64,000 nt of DNA from Desulfomonilia bacterium (GTDB lineage Bacteria; Desulfobacterota; Desulfomonilia; UBA1062). Below, in pieces: positions 1 to 8,574 of the stretch (positions are counted from its first letter, which is position 1; each line of letters begins with the position of its first letter). The notes below the pieces were generated by a model that made no database searches, was not told the DNA's origin, and was given only the letters and a program-made list of their open reading frames with translations. The position numbers were made by a program, and so were the translations under genes. Where the stretch lies: assembly GCA_036567785.1 (NCBI GenBank), contig DATCTV010000004.1, positions 62,001 to 126,000 on the forward strand, read 5' to 3'.

Positions 1-2
1 CG

Positions 3-575
3 GCCTTTGTAAAACCTAACTGTGAATCGCGCTCTATCGGTATCAGCGACGAAAGCGTCGTACACAACAGGGAACAGCTCGAAAAGCGCATAAAATACGT
101 ACACGACGAACTTGAACAGGCGGCCCTCGTCGAGGAATATCTGCCGGGCCAGGAATATACCGTGCTCATGTTCGGAAACGGCAGGCTCCAGGAAATACTG
201 CCGGGAAAGGTAACCGTCGACAAGTCCCACTACGGCAAATATCAGATATTAAGGAGCGACCTCAGGGGTGTTGGACTTACAAAGATAAGCATACCCGAAA
301 CCAAGTTCGAGGAGTCAAAAGAACTCTGCAAACAGGCGACCGATGCACTCAACTGCCTCGATCACGTCAGGGTGGACATGCGCGTGGGGTCCGACGACAG
401 ACTGCGCGTCATAGAGATAAACGGCATTCCCGGCCTGAAACCGTACAAGAGCTGGAGCCCGCAGATATATTCCCTTTATCACCCGTCCGGCAAAGGCCAT
501 ATGGAAGAATACAAGGAGATGCTGCATCTGATCGTCACCTCGGCCCTGGAAAGATACGGCATCAATCAGGCTTAG
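3..575 (+). CDS. ATP-grasp ligase, D-Ala-D-Ala ligase-like (5' end cut by window)
   Basis: The reading frame is open from base 3, so the gene begins outside the window and only about 190 C-terminal residues are seen. The visible part reads FVKPNCESRSIGI near its start (the KP..S.GI nucleotide-binding strand), then VEEYLPGQEYTV, then RVDMRV and RVIEINGIPGL. The last block is the R-x-D ... E-I-N-x-x-P-G metal-ATP site typical of D-alanine-D-alanine ligases and related ATP-grasp enzymes. The family joins a carboxylate to an amine or thiol through an acyl phosphate. It lies 12 bases before an N-formylglutamate-amidohydrolase-like gene on the same strand, so the pair may act on the same amino acid or peptide. 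A true cell-wall Ddl is less likely, since no murein genes are nearby. The substrate cannot be named. Confidence 0.8.
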   Translation, partial: AFVKPNCESRSIGISDESVVHNREQLEKRIKYVHDELEQAALVEEYLPGQEYTVLMFGNGRLQEILPGKVTVDKSHYGKYQILRSDLRGVGLTKISIPETKFEESKELCKQATDALNCLDHVRVDMRVGSDDRLRVIEINGIPGLKPYKSWSPQIYSLYHPSGKGHMEEYKEMLHLIVTSALERYGINQA

Positions 576-587
576 CGAAAACAACGA

Positions 588-1418
588 ATGAATATCCCCT
601 TCGACCCTGAAATTGCCGAAAGGTTTAAAAACCTGGGACATATCAATGGCACAGGCCCTGAAGGCGGATATTCATTCGATATCGATATTTCCGTTCCATA
701 CATAGCAACCGCAATACATGCGGGCCACAGAGTAAGAAAAGAGCTGCTTCCCCTGATGAGCATTTCCGAAGAGGCAAGACTTTTCGAGGAAGACCCTGCA
801 ACCGATACCATGATCAGAGGGTGCAGGAGTACCGTTTGGGCGCTGGATTCAAGGGCCGAATATGACCTCAACCGCCCTTCCGAACTCGCACTTCCCCTGA
901 GCCCTGAAAGGTTCTGGGGAGTCAGTGTCTATAAGGAACAGCCCGATGAAAAAATGAATATGGCCAGCCTTGAAAAATATGAGGCATTCTACCTCTTCAT
1001 GGGAACCTGCATAACCGTTCTTCTCGAAAGGTTCGGACACTGCATTATTTACGACATTCATTCATATAACATTTCAAGACAGGTTGAGAAAGGGATAGCA
1101 AACCCGCCGGTGTTCAATCTGGGGACAGCGCTACTTGACAGGAAACGCTGGGATAAAGCCATTAAAAGATGGCTCGAATGCCTCGGTGATATATCTATTC
1201 CAGGCATTGAAGTGAGCGCTGCCGAGAATCTCGTTTTCTTCGGAAAAGGAGAGCTGTGCAGAAGGCTAAGTGCCTGGAACGAAAACATCCTTGTCCTTCC
1301 CACAGAAGTATCAAAGATTTACATGGATGAACATAAAGGTGTTATCTATCCGGAGATTGTCGAAGCCATAAAAGAAGGTCTGGCAAGTGCAGTTGCCATA
1401 CATTCCTTTCAATCATAA
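588..1418 (+). CDS. N-formylglutamate amidohydrolase-like protein
   Basis: A 276-residue soluble protein with no signal peptide. The layout matches the N-formylglutamate amidohydrolase (HutG/FGase) fold: IATAIHAGH early on, then EEDPATDTMI, SRAEYDLNR and YDIHSY. The acidic, histidine and D-x-N-R residues of these blocks form the metal site in zinc carboxypeptidase-like members of this family. Known members cleave N-formyl- or N-acyl-amino acids, but many in mixed operons have unknown substrates. Only 12 bases separate it from the upstream ATP-grasp gene and 11 from the downstream oxidoreductase, so the three probably form one transcript. No histidine-degradation genes are present, so a role in histidine use is not supported. 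The start has no strong ribosome site. Confidence 0.65.
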   Translation: MNIPFDPEIAERFKNLGHINGTGPEGGYSFDIDISVPYIATAIHAGHRVRKELLPLMSISEEARLFEEDPATDTMIRGCRSTVWALDSRAEYDLNRPSELALPLSPERFWGVSVYKEQPDEKMNMASLEKYEAFYLFMGTCITVLLERFGHCIIYDIHSYNISRQVEKGIANPPVFNLGTALLDRKRWDKAIKRWLECLGDISIPGIEVSAAENLVFFGKGELCRRLSAWNENILVLPTEVSKIYMDEHKGVIYPEIVEAIKEGLASAVAIHSFQS

Positions 1419-1429
1419 CCTGCACAGCC

Positions 1430-2383
1430 ATGACTGATAAATTCAAATGGGGAATTCTGGGTTGCGCTAATATAAGCAGGGCAATCTTTGACGCTATGAA
1501 GCTCACAAAAAACGGCGTCGTTCACGCCATTGCAAGCCGCGACATCAAAAAGGCCCAGGAATGGCAGCGGCTGTATGGAATTGAAAAAGCCTGCGGTTCA
1601 TATATTGAGCTTCTTGATTCAGGCGGTATCGATGCAATCTATATCCCTCTGCCCAACAGCATGCATGCCGAATGGTGTCTGAAGGCAATCGAAAGACGCA
1701 TTCCGGTCCTCTGCGAAAAGCCATTTGCCCTTAATGCAGAACAGGCTCTAACCGTCACCGAAGCATCAGCAGAATCGGGAATACCTGTCGCGGAAGCCTT
1801 TATGTACAGATTTCACCCATTGTATAAAAAAGTGCTCGACGCGGTTTCGCAGGGAAGGATTGGAAAACCATCAACCATCTTCAGCCGCTTTACATTCATG
1901 CTGGACGATCCTGAATCCATTTGCGCAAATCCCGGCCTTGGCGGAGGGGCCCTGATGGATGTCGGTTGCTACTGCGTCAACCTCTCGCGCCTCATTACAG
2001 GATGCGAACCGTTAAGGGCTAAGGCATTTGCAACAGGGGAAAAAGTAGATGAAACCATGACCGGCATGCTCGAATTCCCGGATGGTGTGCTCGCCCATTT
2101 CGAGACAAGCATCAGCAACTTCGAACGTCATTATGCAGAGATTGCAGGAACCGAAGGTGCGATAATCATCGAAAGCCCGTGGTTCCCGGGCGAGAACGAA
2201 GCCCGCTTCATCATCCGCACAAACAGCGGTGATGAGATCATTACGACCCCGGGCGCAAACTGCTACACTCTCGAACTTGAAGATTTCATGGATGCAGTCA
2301 TCAACAAAAGGCCCCCTCATTGGGATGTAAATGATGCAATCAGAAATATGGCAGTTATAGATGCACTCTACAGTTCGTTATGA
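1430..2383 (+). CDS. Gfo/Idh/MocA-family oxidoreductase
   Basis: A 317-residue NAD(P)-dependent dehydrogenase. The N-terminus reads KWGILGCANISRAI, a Rossmann GxGxxxxx nucleotide loop; EKPFALN near residue 95 is the family E-K-P motif, whose lysine helps catalysis; FMYRFHP and GGGALMDVGCY follow in the C-terminal sheet domain. Members oxidise or reduce sugars, inositols, dihydrodiols or related polyols. It ends the short plus-strand operon that starts with the ATP-grasp ligase. It is distinct in sequence from the second Gfo/Idh/MocA gene of the window (5580-6578), which sits in the inositol operon. Substrate unknown. Confidence 0.85.
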   Translation: MTDKFKWGILGCANISRAIFDAMKLTKNGVVHAIASRDIKKAQEWQRLYGIEKACGSYIELLDSGGIDAIYIPLPNSMHAEWCLKAIERRIPVLCEKPFALNAEQALTVTEASAESGIPVAEAFMYRFHPLYKKVLDAVSQGRIGKPSTIFSRFTFMLDDPESICANPGLGGGALMDVGCYCVNLSRLITGCEPLRAKAFATGEKVDETMTGMLEFPDGVLAHFETSISNFERHYAEIAGTEGAIIIESPWFPGENEARFIIRTNSGDEIITTPGANCYTLELEDFMDAVINKRPPHWDVNDAIRNMAVIDALYSSL

Positions 2384-2447
2384 CTTTGCATCACTTTACT
2401 ACTTTATCACTCTTTAGGCTGTTTTCTATGAAATCTATAATATCTCT

Positions 2448-3047
2448 TTAATCACTATATACTGGAATAAAACGATTAACTTCTGGACAGTATATCATTA
2501 GAGATCCCGCAGTAACAGGATTTGGAATTGTTATCATAACTGCTTTACCACTGCGAATTCTGTTTTCAATCTTAAAAAGAATCTCATCAGCTTTTTTTGT
2601 CCCAACACCGCAGCACTCAGCCAAGTATTCTCTTCCTATTGGATACAATGTTCCACTTCGATTTTTGTTCAAGATCCCTTCAAGGTCATAGTCAGAACGT
2701 TTAACTACCACCAAATCAAGAAGCTGTTTAAAGTACCATTTCTTTTTGCAATCTATATAAGTTGTGCATCCCCCAATAAAATCCTTATCTTTAAATAATT
2801 CATCAATATTTGCGTCATCCTCTGAGTATGAAAAGATTGTTTTTCCGTTTGAAATTATTTCCAGAGTCCATTGGAAAGGACTTTTAATATCTCTAGCCCT
2901 AATTGATAAGACTATTTTATCTGACAATGATTCTCCAGTAATGTTAATTACAGTACGCTCTAATTTTTCGTTGATAGGTTTTGCTAACACAGAAATAGGA
3001 AATATTAAGTAAAAAGAAACAAGGATAATTAATATTCTTGTCTTCAT
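2448..3047 (-). CDS. Orphan secreted protein, AT-rich
   Basis: I do not recognise this 199-residue protein. It starts with a clear Sec signal peptide (MKTRILIILVSFYLIFPISVLA, cleavage likely after VLA) and has no later membrane segment, so it should be periplasmic or secreted. It holds several cysteines, in CTTYIDCKKKW, AECCGVG and YCPEV, which suggests disulfides. A GVGTKKADEI segment near residue 150 resembles a helix-hairpin-helix turn of the type in ComEA-like or topological DNA-binding domains (GVGxxxAxxI), but this is weak. The DNA is visibly richer in A and T than all neighbours, and no operon partner is present; both facts fit recent acquisition. Confidence 0.6.
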   Translation of the reverse strand: MKTRILIILVSFYLIFPISVLAKPINEKLERTVINITGESLSDKIVLSIRARDIKSPFQWTLEIISNGKTIFSYSEDDANIDELFKDKDFIGGCTTYIDCKKKWYFKQLLDLVVVKRSDYDLEGILNKNRSGTLYPIGREYLAECCGVGTKKADEILFKIENRIRSGKAVMITIPNPVTAGSLMIYCPEVNRFIPVYSD

Positions 3048-3105
3048 TCTATATTTTCTCCTTTAATATTTATATTACACTAAAAAGAATCCTCTATCTG
3101 ATTAC

Positions 3106-4368
3106 CTACTTTGCATCATGCATCTTATTATAAGCCTTTTCCATTGCTTTTATTAGGGGAAGTTTCTTTCCTGTAAGAAATCGTACCATGGCGCCGCCTG
3201 CCGTGCAAACATAGCTTATCTTTTTAATGTCGATGAGCTTTTCCGCAGCAGCGACCGTATCCCCGCCACCGATGACCGAATATCCTTTTGATTCGGCAAT
3301 CGCCTGCAAAATCATCTTCGTACCCTTTTCAAACAGCGGATTTTCATAAACGCCTGCCGGGCCGTTGGTAAAGAGCGTGCTGGCTGCTTCGATTATGCGT
3401 GAATAGTTCGAGATGGTCTTTTCCCCGATATCCATAAACATCTCATCAGCAGGCAGTTCCTTTATATCTATCTCTTTTCTCAGCCCGCCACTTTCAAATG
3501 CAAGATCAACCGGCATTTCTATCCTTCCGGGATAATCCCTCAGATATTCTTTGGCAGGTTCGATAAACTCCAGCAGGCTTTTGTCCTTCAGGAATTTTTC
3601 TTTTTTCTCTCCGATGGACCTGCCGCCGGCCATAAGGAATATCTCTCCGGTTATCCCGCAGGTGAGAATCTTGTCCGCCGTGCCGTTTGCGAGCACCTGT
3701 TTCATCATGCCGAACGCATCCGATATCTTTGCGCCGCCCAGAATGAAAACCGACGGCTTCACCGGAGATTTCATTACCTTTGTCAGAGCCTCGACCTCTC
3801 TGAACAGAAGATCCCCTGCCGCGGATGGTTTGATTTCCTGAAATGCGGTCATTGAAGGCGCATTCCTGTGTGCCGCTGAGAAGGCGTCATTTATGTATAT
3901 GTCAACCAGAGGTGCAAGGCTCCTTACCAGGAACGTGTCAAGCATCTCGGAAGGTTCCAGCTTTACGGCGTTTTCAAAGGTGGATATCTCTTCGCTCAGA
4001 TACCTCAGATTTCCCAGCAGAGCCATTTCACCGCGCTTAAGCCTTTTCACCAGATATTGGGCAGCCGGGCCGCAGACGTCATCGATATATTTAACCTCTT
4101 TACCGAGCAGTTCACCTAAAATCGCGGCATGCTCGTTCAACGGTATCAGGTTCTGATAGTCGAGTGTGTCGCCCTGATGTGCAATTATTGCAATTTTAGC
4201 CTTGTTCTCAATGAGGAACTTGAGCGTCGGCAGGCTTTCCTTAAGCCTGTTCCTGTTCGTGATTTTTTTTGTCACAGGGTCGATCGGCGAGTTTATGTCC
4301 AGTCTCAGCAGCACAGTCTTTCCCTTGACATCCATTTCCCGCATTGACGTAATTTTCATTTCGCCCAT
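3106..4368 (-). CDS. pgk: Phosphoglycerate kinase, archaeal type
   Basis: A 420-residue phosphoglycerate kinase (1,3-bisphosphoglycerate + ADP to 3-phosphoglycerate + ATP, cytosolic). The sequence follows archaeal rather than usual bacterial forms: LRLDINSPID in place of bacterial RVDFNVP, then IAHQGDT, NEHAAILGELLG, LGNLRYLSEE, YINDAFSAAHRNAPSM, FILGGAKISDA, LFTNGPAGVYE and VIGGGDTVAAAEK. These blocks cover the N-domain phosphoglycerate site and the C-domain nucleotide site. Start supported by GAGGGG six bases upstream. It lies 95 bases downstream of an archaeal-type GAPDH, its partner enzyme, at the end of the inositol operon. The gap between the two holds an inverted repeat that might adjust their ratio. 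Confidence 0.92.
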   Translation of the reverse strand: MGEMKITSMREMDVKGKTVLLRLDINSPIDPVTKKITNRNRLKESLPTLKFLIENKAKIAIIAHQGDTLDYQNLIPLNEHAAILGELLGKEVKYIDDVCGPAAQYLVKRLKRGEMALLGNLRYLSEEISTFENAVKLEPSEMLDTFLVRSLAPLVDIYINDAFSAAHRNAPSMTAFQEIKPSAAGDLLFREVEALTKVMKSPVKPSVFILGGAKISDAFGMMKQVLANGTADKILTCGITGEIFLMAGGRSIGEKKEKFLKDKSLLEFIEPAKEYLRDYPGRIEMPVDLAFESGGLRKEIDIKELPADEMFMDIGEKTISNYSRIIEAASTLFTNGPAGVYENPLFEKGTKMILQAIAESKGYSVIGGGDTVAAAEKLIDIKKISYVCTAGGAMVRFLTGKKLPLIKAMEKAYNKMHDAK

Positions 4369-4400
4369 TTTCTACCCCTCAAATATAAATATTTCTCAAT

Positions 4401-4437
4401 CTCCCACCTCCTCCCTGATAGGAGGGGGATATGGGAG
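4401..4437. repeat. Inverted repeat between gap and pgk
   Basis: Inside the 95-base gap between the two cotranscribed genes, CTCCC (4401-4405) pairs with GGGAG (4433-4437), and the inner CCTCCTCCC can pair with GGAGGGGG around a short TGATA loop. The structure is strong and very pyrimidine/purine skewed. On the minus-strand transcript it is not followed by a T-run, so it looks like an RNA-processing or REP-like element rather than a terminator. No second copy was noticed in the window. Confidence 0.5.
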
Positions 4438-4463
4438 GCTGAATGTTTTTTGGCATTACTTTT

Positions 4464-5486
4464 TTATTTCCAGCTCGGAAGCCCCAGATACTTATTCGTC
4501 ATCCCGACCGCTTCGAGCCTTTCCTTCTGCATTCCGAGTGCGGCCCTTACGGCATCAATCGTCTCGGGTATGGTAACTGATTCCTGAGGTATATGTATTC
4601 CGAACATTACATCATCGCCTGACATCACCACCGTATCTTTCCATATGCATATTTCATAAAGATCGCCTCTCGGCCTTCCAAGATCACGCGCGTATCTGAA
4701 GATGGACGCATTTCCGAGAAAACCTTCCTTGAGGCTGACGACCCTTATCCTGTCATGTTCGCTGAAGGCCTTTATAACGCCATTGACATCGAGTTTCTTT
4801 TTGGGTGTCGCAACAACGGTAATGAAATGGCCGTGCGTCACCGGTGTATGTACAAGTATGCCGGTTGCGTTTATGTGCGGCATTATGGTCATCAGATCGA
4901 CAGCCTGGTGGCTCGGTGCCTTATCCACCTGCAGGGCATTCGTCAGTCCCCTGTGGTAGTCGCCTGGGTCGGCTACCCTTCTGACTATTGTTATAGCAAC
5001 CTTTTCTATTCCCCATATGCGGTCAAGGCAGTCGACCGCCCGGATGAGGCCGGTGGTGTTGCATGAAGTAAGCTTCAGATAATTCTGGCCGAGGCCTTTC
5101 TCATAGTTTGCGTAGCCGTGAAAAAATACATCCGCCACTTCGTCCTTTTCACCGCCCTGGAAAACAGCCTTGACATTGTGTTTCTTGTAAAGTTCCTTGT
5201 TTTTTGCCCCAATCCCTCCGGGCGCCGCATCGAGCATTATATCGACCTTTTTCAGCAGGTCCTCCATGAGCCCCTCGCAGGGGATTCCGTTTGATTTGAA
5301 AAGATCATAGGCGTCCTTATTGACGGCATACAGCTTGTACGGCATGCCCTTTTCCTTAAGCGCCATGACGGAAAGGCTTGTCGTCGCATCGACGACACCG
5401 GCAAGCTCCATGTCTTCCTGGAGGGCCACTCCATCGGCCAGCCTCTGGCCTATCACACCGTAACCTGCAACTCCTACTTTAACCAT
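4464..5486 (-). CDS. gap2: Glyceraldehyde-3-phosphate dehydrogenase, archaeal type (type II)
   Basis: A 340-residue GAPDH of the archaeal class. It opens with VKVGVAGYGVIGQR (Rossmann loop), has DAAPGGIGAKNK and FQGGEKDEVADV, and carries the catalytic cysteine at residue 142 in TSCNTTGLIR. VRRVADPGDYHRG and PSHQAVDLMTIMPHINA follow as in archaeal enzymes. These blocks differ clearly from the usual bacterial GapA (SCTTNCLAP). Archaeal enzymes of this type use NADP or NAD and often serve gluconeogenesis. AGGAGG lies nine bases before the ATG. It sits between the iolG-like gene and pgk, which suggests it handles triose phosphate from inositol. Direction of flux cannot be read from sequence. Confidence 0.92.
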   Translation of the reverse strand: MVKVGVAGYGVIGQRLADGVALQEDMELAGVVDATTSLSVMALKEKGMPYKLYAVNKDAYDLFKSNGIPCEGLMEDLLKKVDIMLDAAPGGIGAKNKELYKKHNVKAVFQGGEKDEVADVFFHGYANYEKGLGQNYLKLTSCNTTGLIRAVDCLDRIWGIEKVAITIVRRVADPGDYHRGLTNALQVDKAPSHQAVDLMTIMPHINATGILVHTPVTHGHFITVVATPKKKLDVNGVIKAFSEHDRIRVVSLKEGFLGNASIFRYARDLGRPRGDLYEICIWKDTVVMSGDDVMFGIHIPQESVTIPETIDAVRAALGMQKERLEAVGMTNKYLGLPSWK

Positions 5487-5524
5487 AGTATAATTCCTCC
5501 TATTAAATTCAGTTGTGAGTGGTA

Positions 5525-5563
5525 AGTGGTTAGAAAAAGAAATTCATGCAATCACTAACCACT
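5525..5563. repeat. Inverted repeat between iolG-like gene and gap
   Basis: AGTGGTTAG at 5525-5533 is exactly complementary to CTAACCACT at 5555-5563, with a 21-base A-rich loop. It fills the 93-base gap between the iolG-like gene and gap on the minus strand. There is no terminal T-run, so transcription could read through; it may mark an RNA-processing site or an attenuated junction. Confidence 0.4.
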
Positions 5564-5579
5564 ATAAACATTCACCTTT

Positions 5580-6578
5580 TTACATCTTCACCGGCAGGCC
5601 TGTTTCGACCGACTTTTTAGCCGCCTTTGCAATCTCGACCGACTTGAGCCCGTCGATCATTCCTGTGGGTGTTTCCCTGTCATTGGCTATGGCATCGATG
5701 AATTGCTTTATCTCATTGGCATATGCCTCGATGTACCTGTCCATGAAGAAATGAAGTGGCTTCTCTGAAACCACGCCAGTCTCGTTGCTGAGAACTACCG
5801 TTGACGGGGTATCGTTCGATATCTCGATACCCGCCTTCGATCCAAGAACCTCCACCCTCTGGTCATATCCGTAGGATGCTTTCCTGCAGTTGTTAATCGT
5901 AGCTATCACCCCGTTTTCGAATGTAAGTATGATGACCGCGCTGTCGATATCGCCGGCATCTCCGATTGCAGGGTCAACGAACACGGCCCCTTTCGCATAC
6001 ACTTCCTTGACTTCCGATCCCGCGAGAAACCGCGCCATATCGAAATCATGTATCGTCATGTCCATGAACATGCCCCCCGAGACCTTTATATAGCTGATGG
6101 GAGGGGCATCCGGATCGCGCGATGTTATGTTTATGAAATATATCCTGCCTGCGGCGCCGGAATCGATATGCCTCTTCACCGCCATGAAATTGTGGTCGAA
6201 CCGCCGGTTGAAGCCTATCATGAACTTCACATTGTTTTCTTCAACCGCCTTTTTCGCTTCAAGAATCCTCTCGATATCGTGGTCAACCGGCTTCTCACAG
6301 AATATATGCTTTTTGGCCCTTGCTGCCTCGATTATATATTTCACATGGGTATCGGTTGAGGTGCATATAAGAACGGCGTTAATATCGTCATCGTTCATGA
6401 TCCGGCCCGAGTCAGTTGTAAAAACAACATTGCCAAGCCTCTCCACCCATTCCCTCGAGCCTTCGAATACATCGGCCACATACTTCACCGTAACATCGGG
6501 AATGTTGTTGATAATGGTCTGCGTGTGGACTTTCCCTATTCTTCCCGCGCCGATTATCCCGACTGAAATCTTTTTCAT
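5580..6578 (-). CDS. iolG: Inositol 2-dehydrogenase-like oxidoreductase (Gfo/Idh/MocA)
   Basis: A 332-residue NAD-dependent dehydrogenase. ISVGIIGAGRIGKVH is the nucleotide loop, HIFCEKPVDHD holds the family E-K-P lysine, FNRRFDHNF and GGMFMDMTIHDFDMARFL match myo-inositol 2-dehydrogenases (the conserved D-x-x-x-H-D-x-D block). The reaction would be myo-inositol to 2-keto-myo-inositol, first step of the iol pathway. GGGGAG precedes the start by seven bases. It follows iolE by 24 bases in the same operon, which supports the assignment over other sugar dehydrogenases of this large family. Scyllo-inositol or another isomer remains possible. Confidence 0.85.
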   Translation of the reverse strand: MKKISVGIIGAGRIGKVHTQTIINNIPDVTVKYVADVFEGSREWVERLGNVVFTTDSGRIMNDDDINAVLICTSTDTHVKYIIEAARAKKHIFCEKPVDHDIERILEAKKAVEENNVKFMIGFNRRFDHNFMAVKRHIDSGAAGRIYFINITSRDPDAPPISYIKVSGGMFMDMTIHDFDMARFLAGSEVKEVYAKGAVFVDPAIGDAGDIDSAVIILTFENGVIATINNCRKASYGYDQRVEVLGSKAGIEISNDTPSTVVLSNETGVVSEKPLHFFMDRYIEAYANEIKQFIDAIANDRETPTGMIDGLKSVEIAKAAKKSVETGLPVKM

Positions 6579-6602
6579 CTCACATCTCCCCAGAATCGAT
6601 AT

Positions 6603-7493
6603 TTAAATGCCGGCCTTTTCTTTTATAAATCTTCTCGCCTTCAGTGCATATTCGAACGGGTTTGCTTTAGACGGGTCCTGCTCGGCCTCTACGACAAACC
6701 ATCCTTTGTATCCGTATTCCTCGAGTATCTTAAAGACCGGCTCGAAATCAATCATCCCGTCGCCCGGGACAGTAAACGCCCCTTCCCTCACTGCATTGAG
6801 GAAGCTCATCTTCTCCGGCCCGACCCGCGCAAGAACATGTTTTCTTGCATCTTTCAGATGAACATGAATGATCCTTGAAATATACTTCTCCAGAAGCCTT
6901 ACATGATCTATCCCGGCAAAAACCGCATGCCCAGTATCATAGAGCAGCCAGACGTTTTTCGTCCTTGCCATAAGCTCGTCTATCTCGTCCATATCCTGAA
7001 TGCCAGTACCCATGTGATGATGATAGCTTAGCTTCATGCCCTTTTCCGCGGCCAGTGATGCAAGCCTCTCAAGTCCAACTGTCACCTGCGCCCATTCCTT
7101 GTCGGTATATACGGGTTTGCTTCCGAGTATGGGCGTGTCAAGCCTTCCCTGAATACTGTTTCCCTGCTCCGAGGCGCCTATAATCTTTGCCCCCAGGGCA
7201 TGCAGAAAATCCCTGTGCCTTATGAAAGCCCTTATCGTTTCTTCCTCGGGCCTGGATGTAAAGTATGTGCTGAACCACGCATTGCAAACCTGAAGACCCC
7301 GCATATCCAGATATTTTTTGAGTATCGCTGCATCTTTGGGATACTTGTTCCCTATTTCGGTGCCGGAAAAACCCGCAAGCGCCATTTCAGAGATGCATTG
7401 CTCGAATGTGTTTTCCGCACCCAGGTCAGGCATGTCATCGTTTGTCCATGCAATGGGAGCAATTCCAAGCTTCACTTTCCTTTTGCTTATCAC
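6603..7493 (-). CDS. iolE: Inosose dehydratase
   Basis: A 296-residue xylose-isomerase-like TIM barrel. The N-terminus [19 protein letters not shown] and the following [24 protein letters not shown] is the signature of myo-inosose-2 dehydratase. Later [22 protein letters not shown] and HVHLKDAR supply the metal-binding His/Asp/Glu residues of the barrel. It dehydrates 2-keto-myo-inositol to the 3D-trihydroxycyclohexane-1,2-dione, second step of the pathway. The start is GTG, five bases after AAGGAGGGATGAA, and directly follows the stop of the upstream dehydrogenase gene, so translation is probably coupled. Confidence 0.92.
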   Translation of the reverse strand: MISKRKVKLGIAPIAWTNDDMPDLGAENTFEQCISEMALAGFSGTEIGNKYPKDAAILKKYLDMRGLQVCNAWFSTYFTSRPEEETIRAFIRHRDFLHALGAKIIGASEQGNSIQGRLDTPILGSKPVYTDKEWAQVTVGLERLASLAAEKGMKLSYHHHMGTGIQDMDEIDELMARTKNVWLLYDTGHAVFAGIDHVRLLEKYISRIIHVHLKDARKHVLARVGPEKMSFLNAVREGAFTVPGDGMIDFEPVFKILEEYGYKGWFVVEAEQDPSKANPFEYALKARRFIKEKAGI

Positions 7494-7494
7494 T

Positions 7495-8565
7495 TCATCC
7501 CTCCTTGATAATCCGGCAAATCATGTCTCCAACTTCTGAAGTCTTTGCACTGCCTCCCATATCTGCGGTCAGACTCTCCCTGTTCTTTATGAGTTTCCTT
7601 ATCGCATCAAGCACGCATCCGGCGGCATTGTGCTCGCCCAGGTGCTCCAGCATCAGTTCGATGGTCCACACCATGGCTATGGGATTGGCAAGACCCTTGC
7701 CAGCGATGTCCGGCGCCGAACCGTGGACGGGTTCGAACATGGAAGGAAACTCACCTTCAGGATTGATATTTGCTCCTGCTGCGAATCCCAGCCCACCCTG
7801 AAGAGCTGCTCCGAGGTCGGTCAGTATATCACCGAAGAGGTTCGAGGCCACAACCACGTCGAACATTTCCGGCTTCTGTACCATGAACATTGCAGCCGCA
7901 TCCACGTGGAATGAATTCGTCCTTATTTTCGGATAGTCTTTCGCCACTTCGGCAAATACCCTGTCCCAGAACACCATGCTGTAATTGAGCGCATTTGATT
8001 TCGTGATGCTTGTGAGCCTGTTCTGCCTCTTTCTTTTCCTCGCAACCTCGAATGCGTAACGCATGACTTTCTCGGTGTTTCTTCTTGTGAAGACGCCTGT
8101 CTGCAAGGCCATCTCGTCGTCCTTGCCCTGATTGAGGATGGCTCCTGCCCCGGAGTACTCCCCTTCCCTGTTCTCCCTGATAAAAACAATATCGATGTCT
8201 TTCGGGGTTTTGTTCTTTACAGGACAGAATTCTGCATCAAGAAGCTTCACGGGCCTGTAGTTTATATACTGGTTGAACCCCTGTCTTATTTTCAAAAGCA
8301 GGTCTCTCAGGGAAATATGGTCTGGAACTCCAGGAAACCCCACTGCCCCGAGCAGGATGGCATCGTACTTTTTGAGCCTGTCGAGCCCGTCCTCATCCAT
8401 CATACGGCCGTGTTTGAGATAATATTCGCAACCCCATTCGTAGTTTTCCGTTCTGAATTTGAGATCGAAACGTTTCTCGATGGCTTTAAGGACCTTTATC
8501 CCTTCGTTCATTACCTCGATCCCGATTCCATCTCCCGGGATGGTAGCTATCCTGTATCTCTTCAT
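7495..8565 (-). CDS. Tartrate/D-malate-type beta-decarboxylating dehydrogenase
   Basis: A 356-residue member of the isocitrate/isopropylmalate dehydrogenase family. [13 protein letters not shown] opens the fold; [14 protein letters not shown] and GVPDHISL match tartrate/D-malate dehydrogenases more than Leu[38 protein letters not shown] and [15 protein letters not shown] are the catalytic Tyr, Lys and metal-Asp blocks. Known relatives oxidise tartrate, D-malate or 3-isopropylmalate with NAD and metal, often with loss of CO2. It lies inside the inositol operon, between iolD and iolE, with AGGAG before its ATG. Standard iol pathways contain no such enzyme, so it may act on a pathway intermediate or side product. 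Confidence 0.85.
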   Translation of the reverse strand: MKRYRIATIPGDGIGIEVMNEGIKVLKAIEKRFDLKFRTENYEWGCEYYLKHGRMMDEDGLDRLKKYDAILLGAVGFPGVPDHISLRDLLLKIRQGFNQYINYRPVKLLDAEFCPVKNKTPKDIDIVFIRENREGEYSGAGAILNQGKDDEMALQTGVFTRRNTEKVMRYAFEVARKRKRQNRLTSITKSNALNYSMVFWDRVFAEVAKDYPKIRTNSFHVDAAAMFMVQKPEMFDVVVASNLFGDILTDLGAALQGGLGFAAGANINPEGEFPSMFEPVHGSAPDIAGKGLANPIAMVWTIELMLEHLGEHNAAGCVLDAIRKLIKNRESLTADMGGSAKTSEVGDMICRIIKEG

Positions 8566-8574
8566 TTCAGGCTC

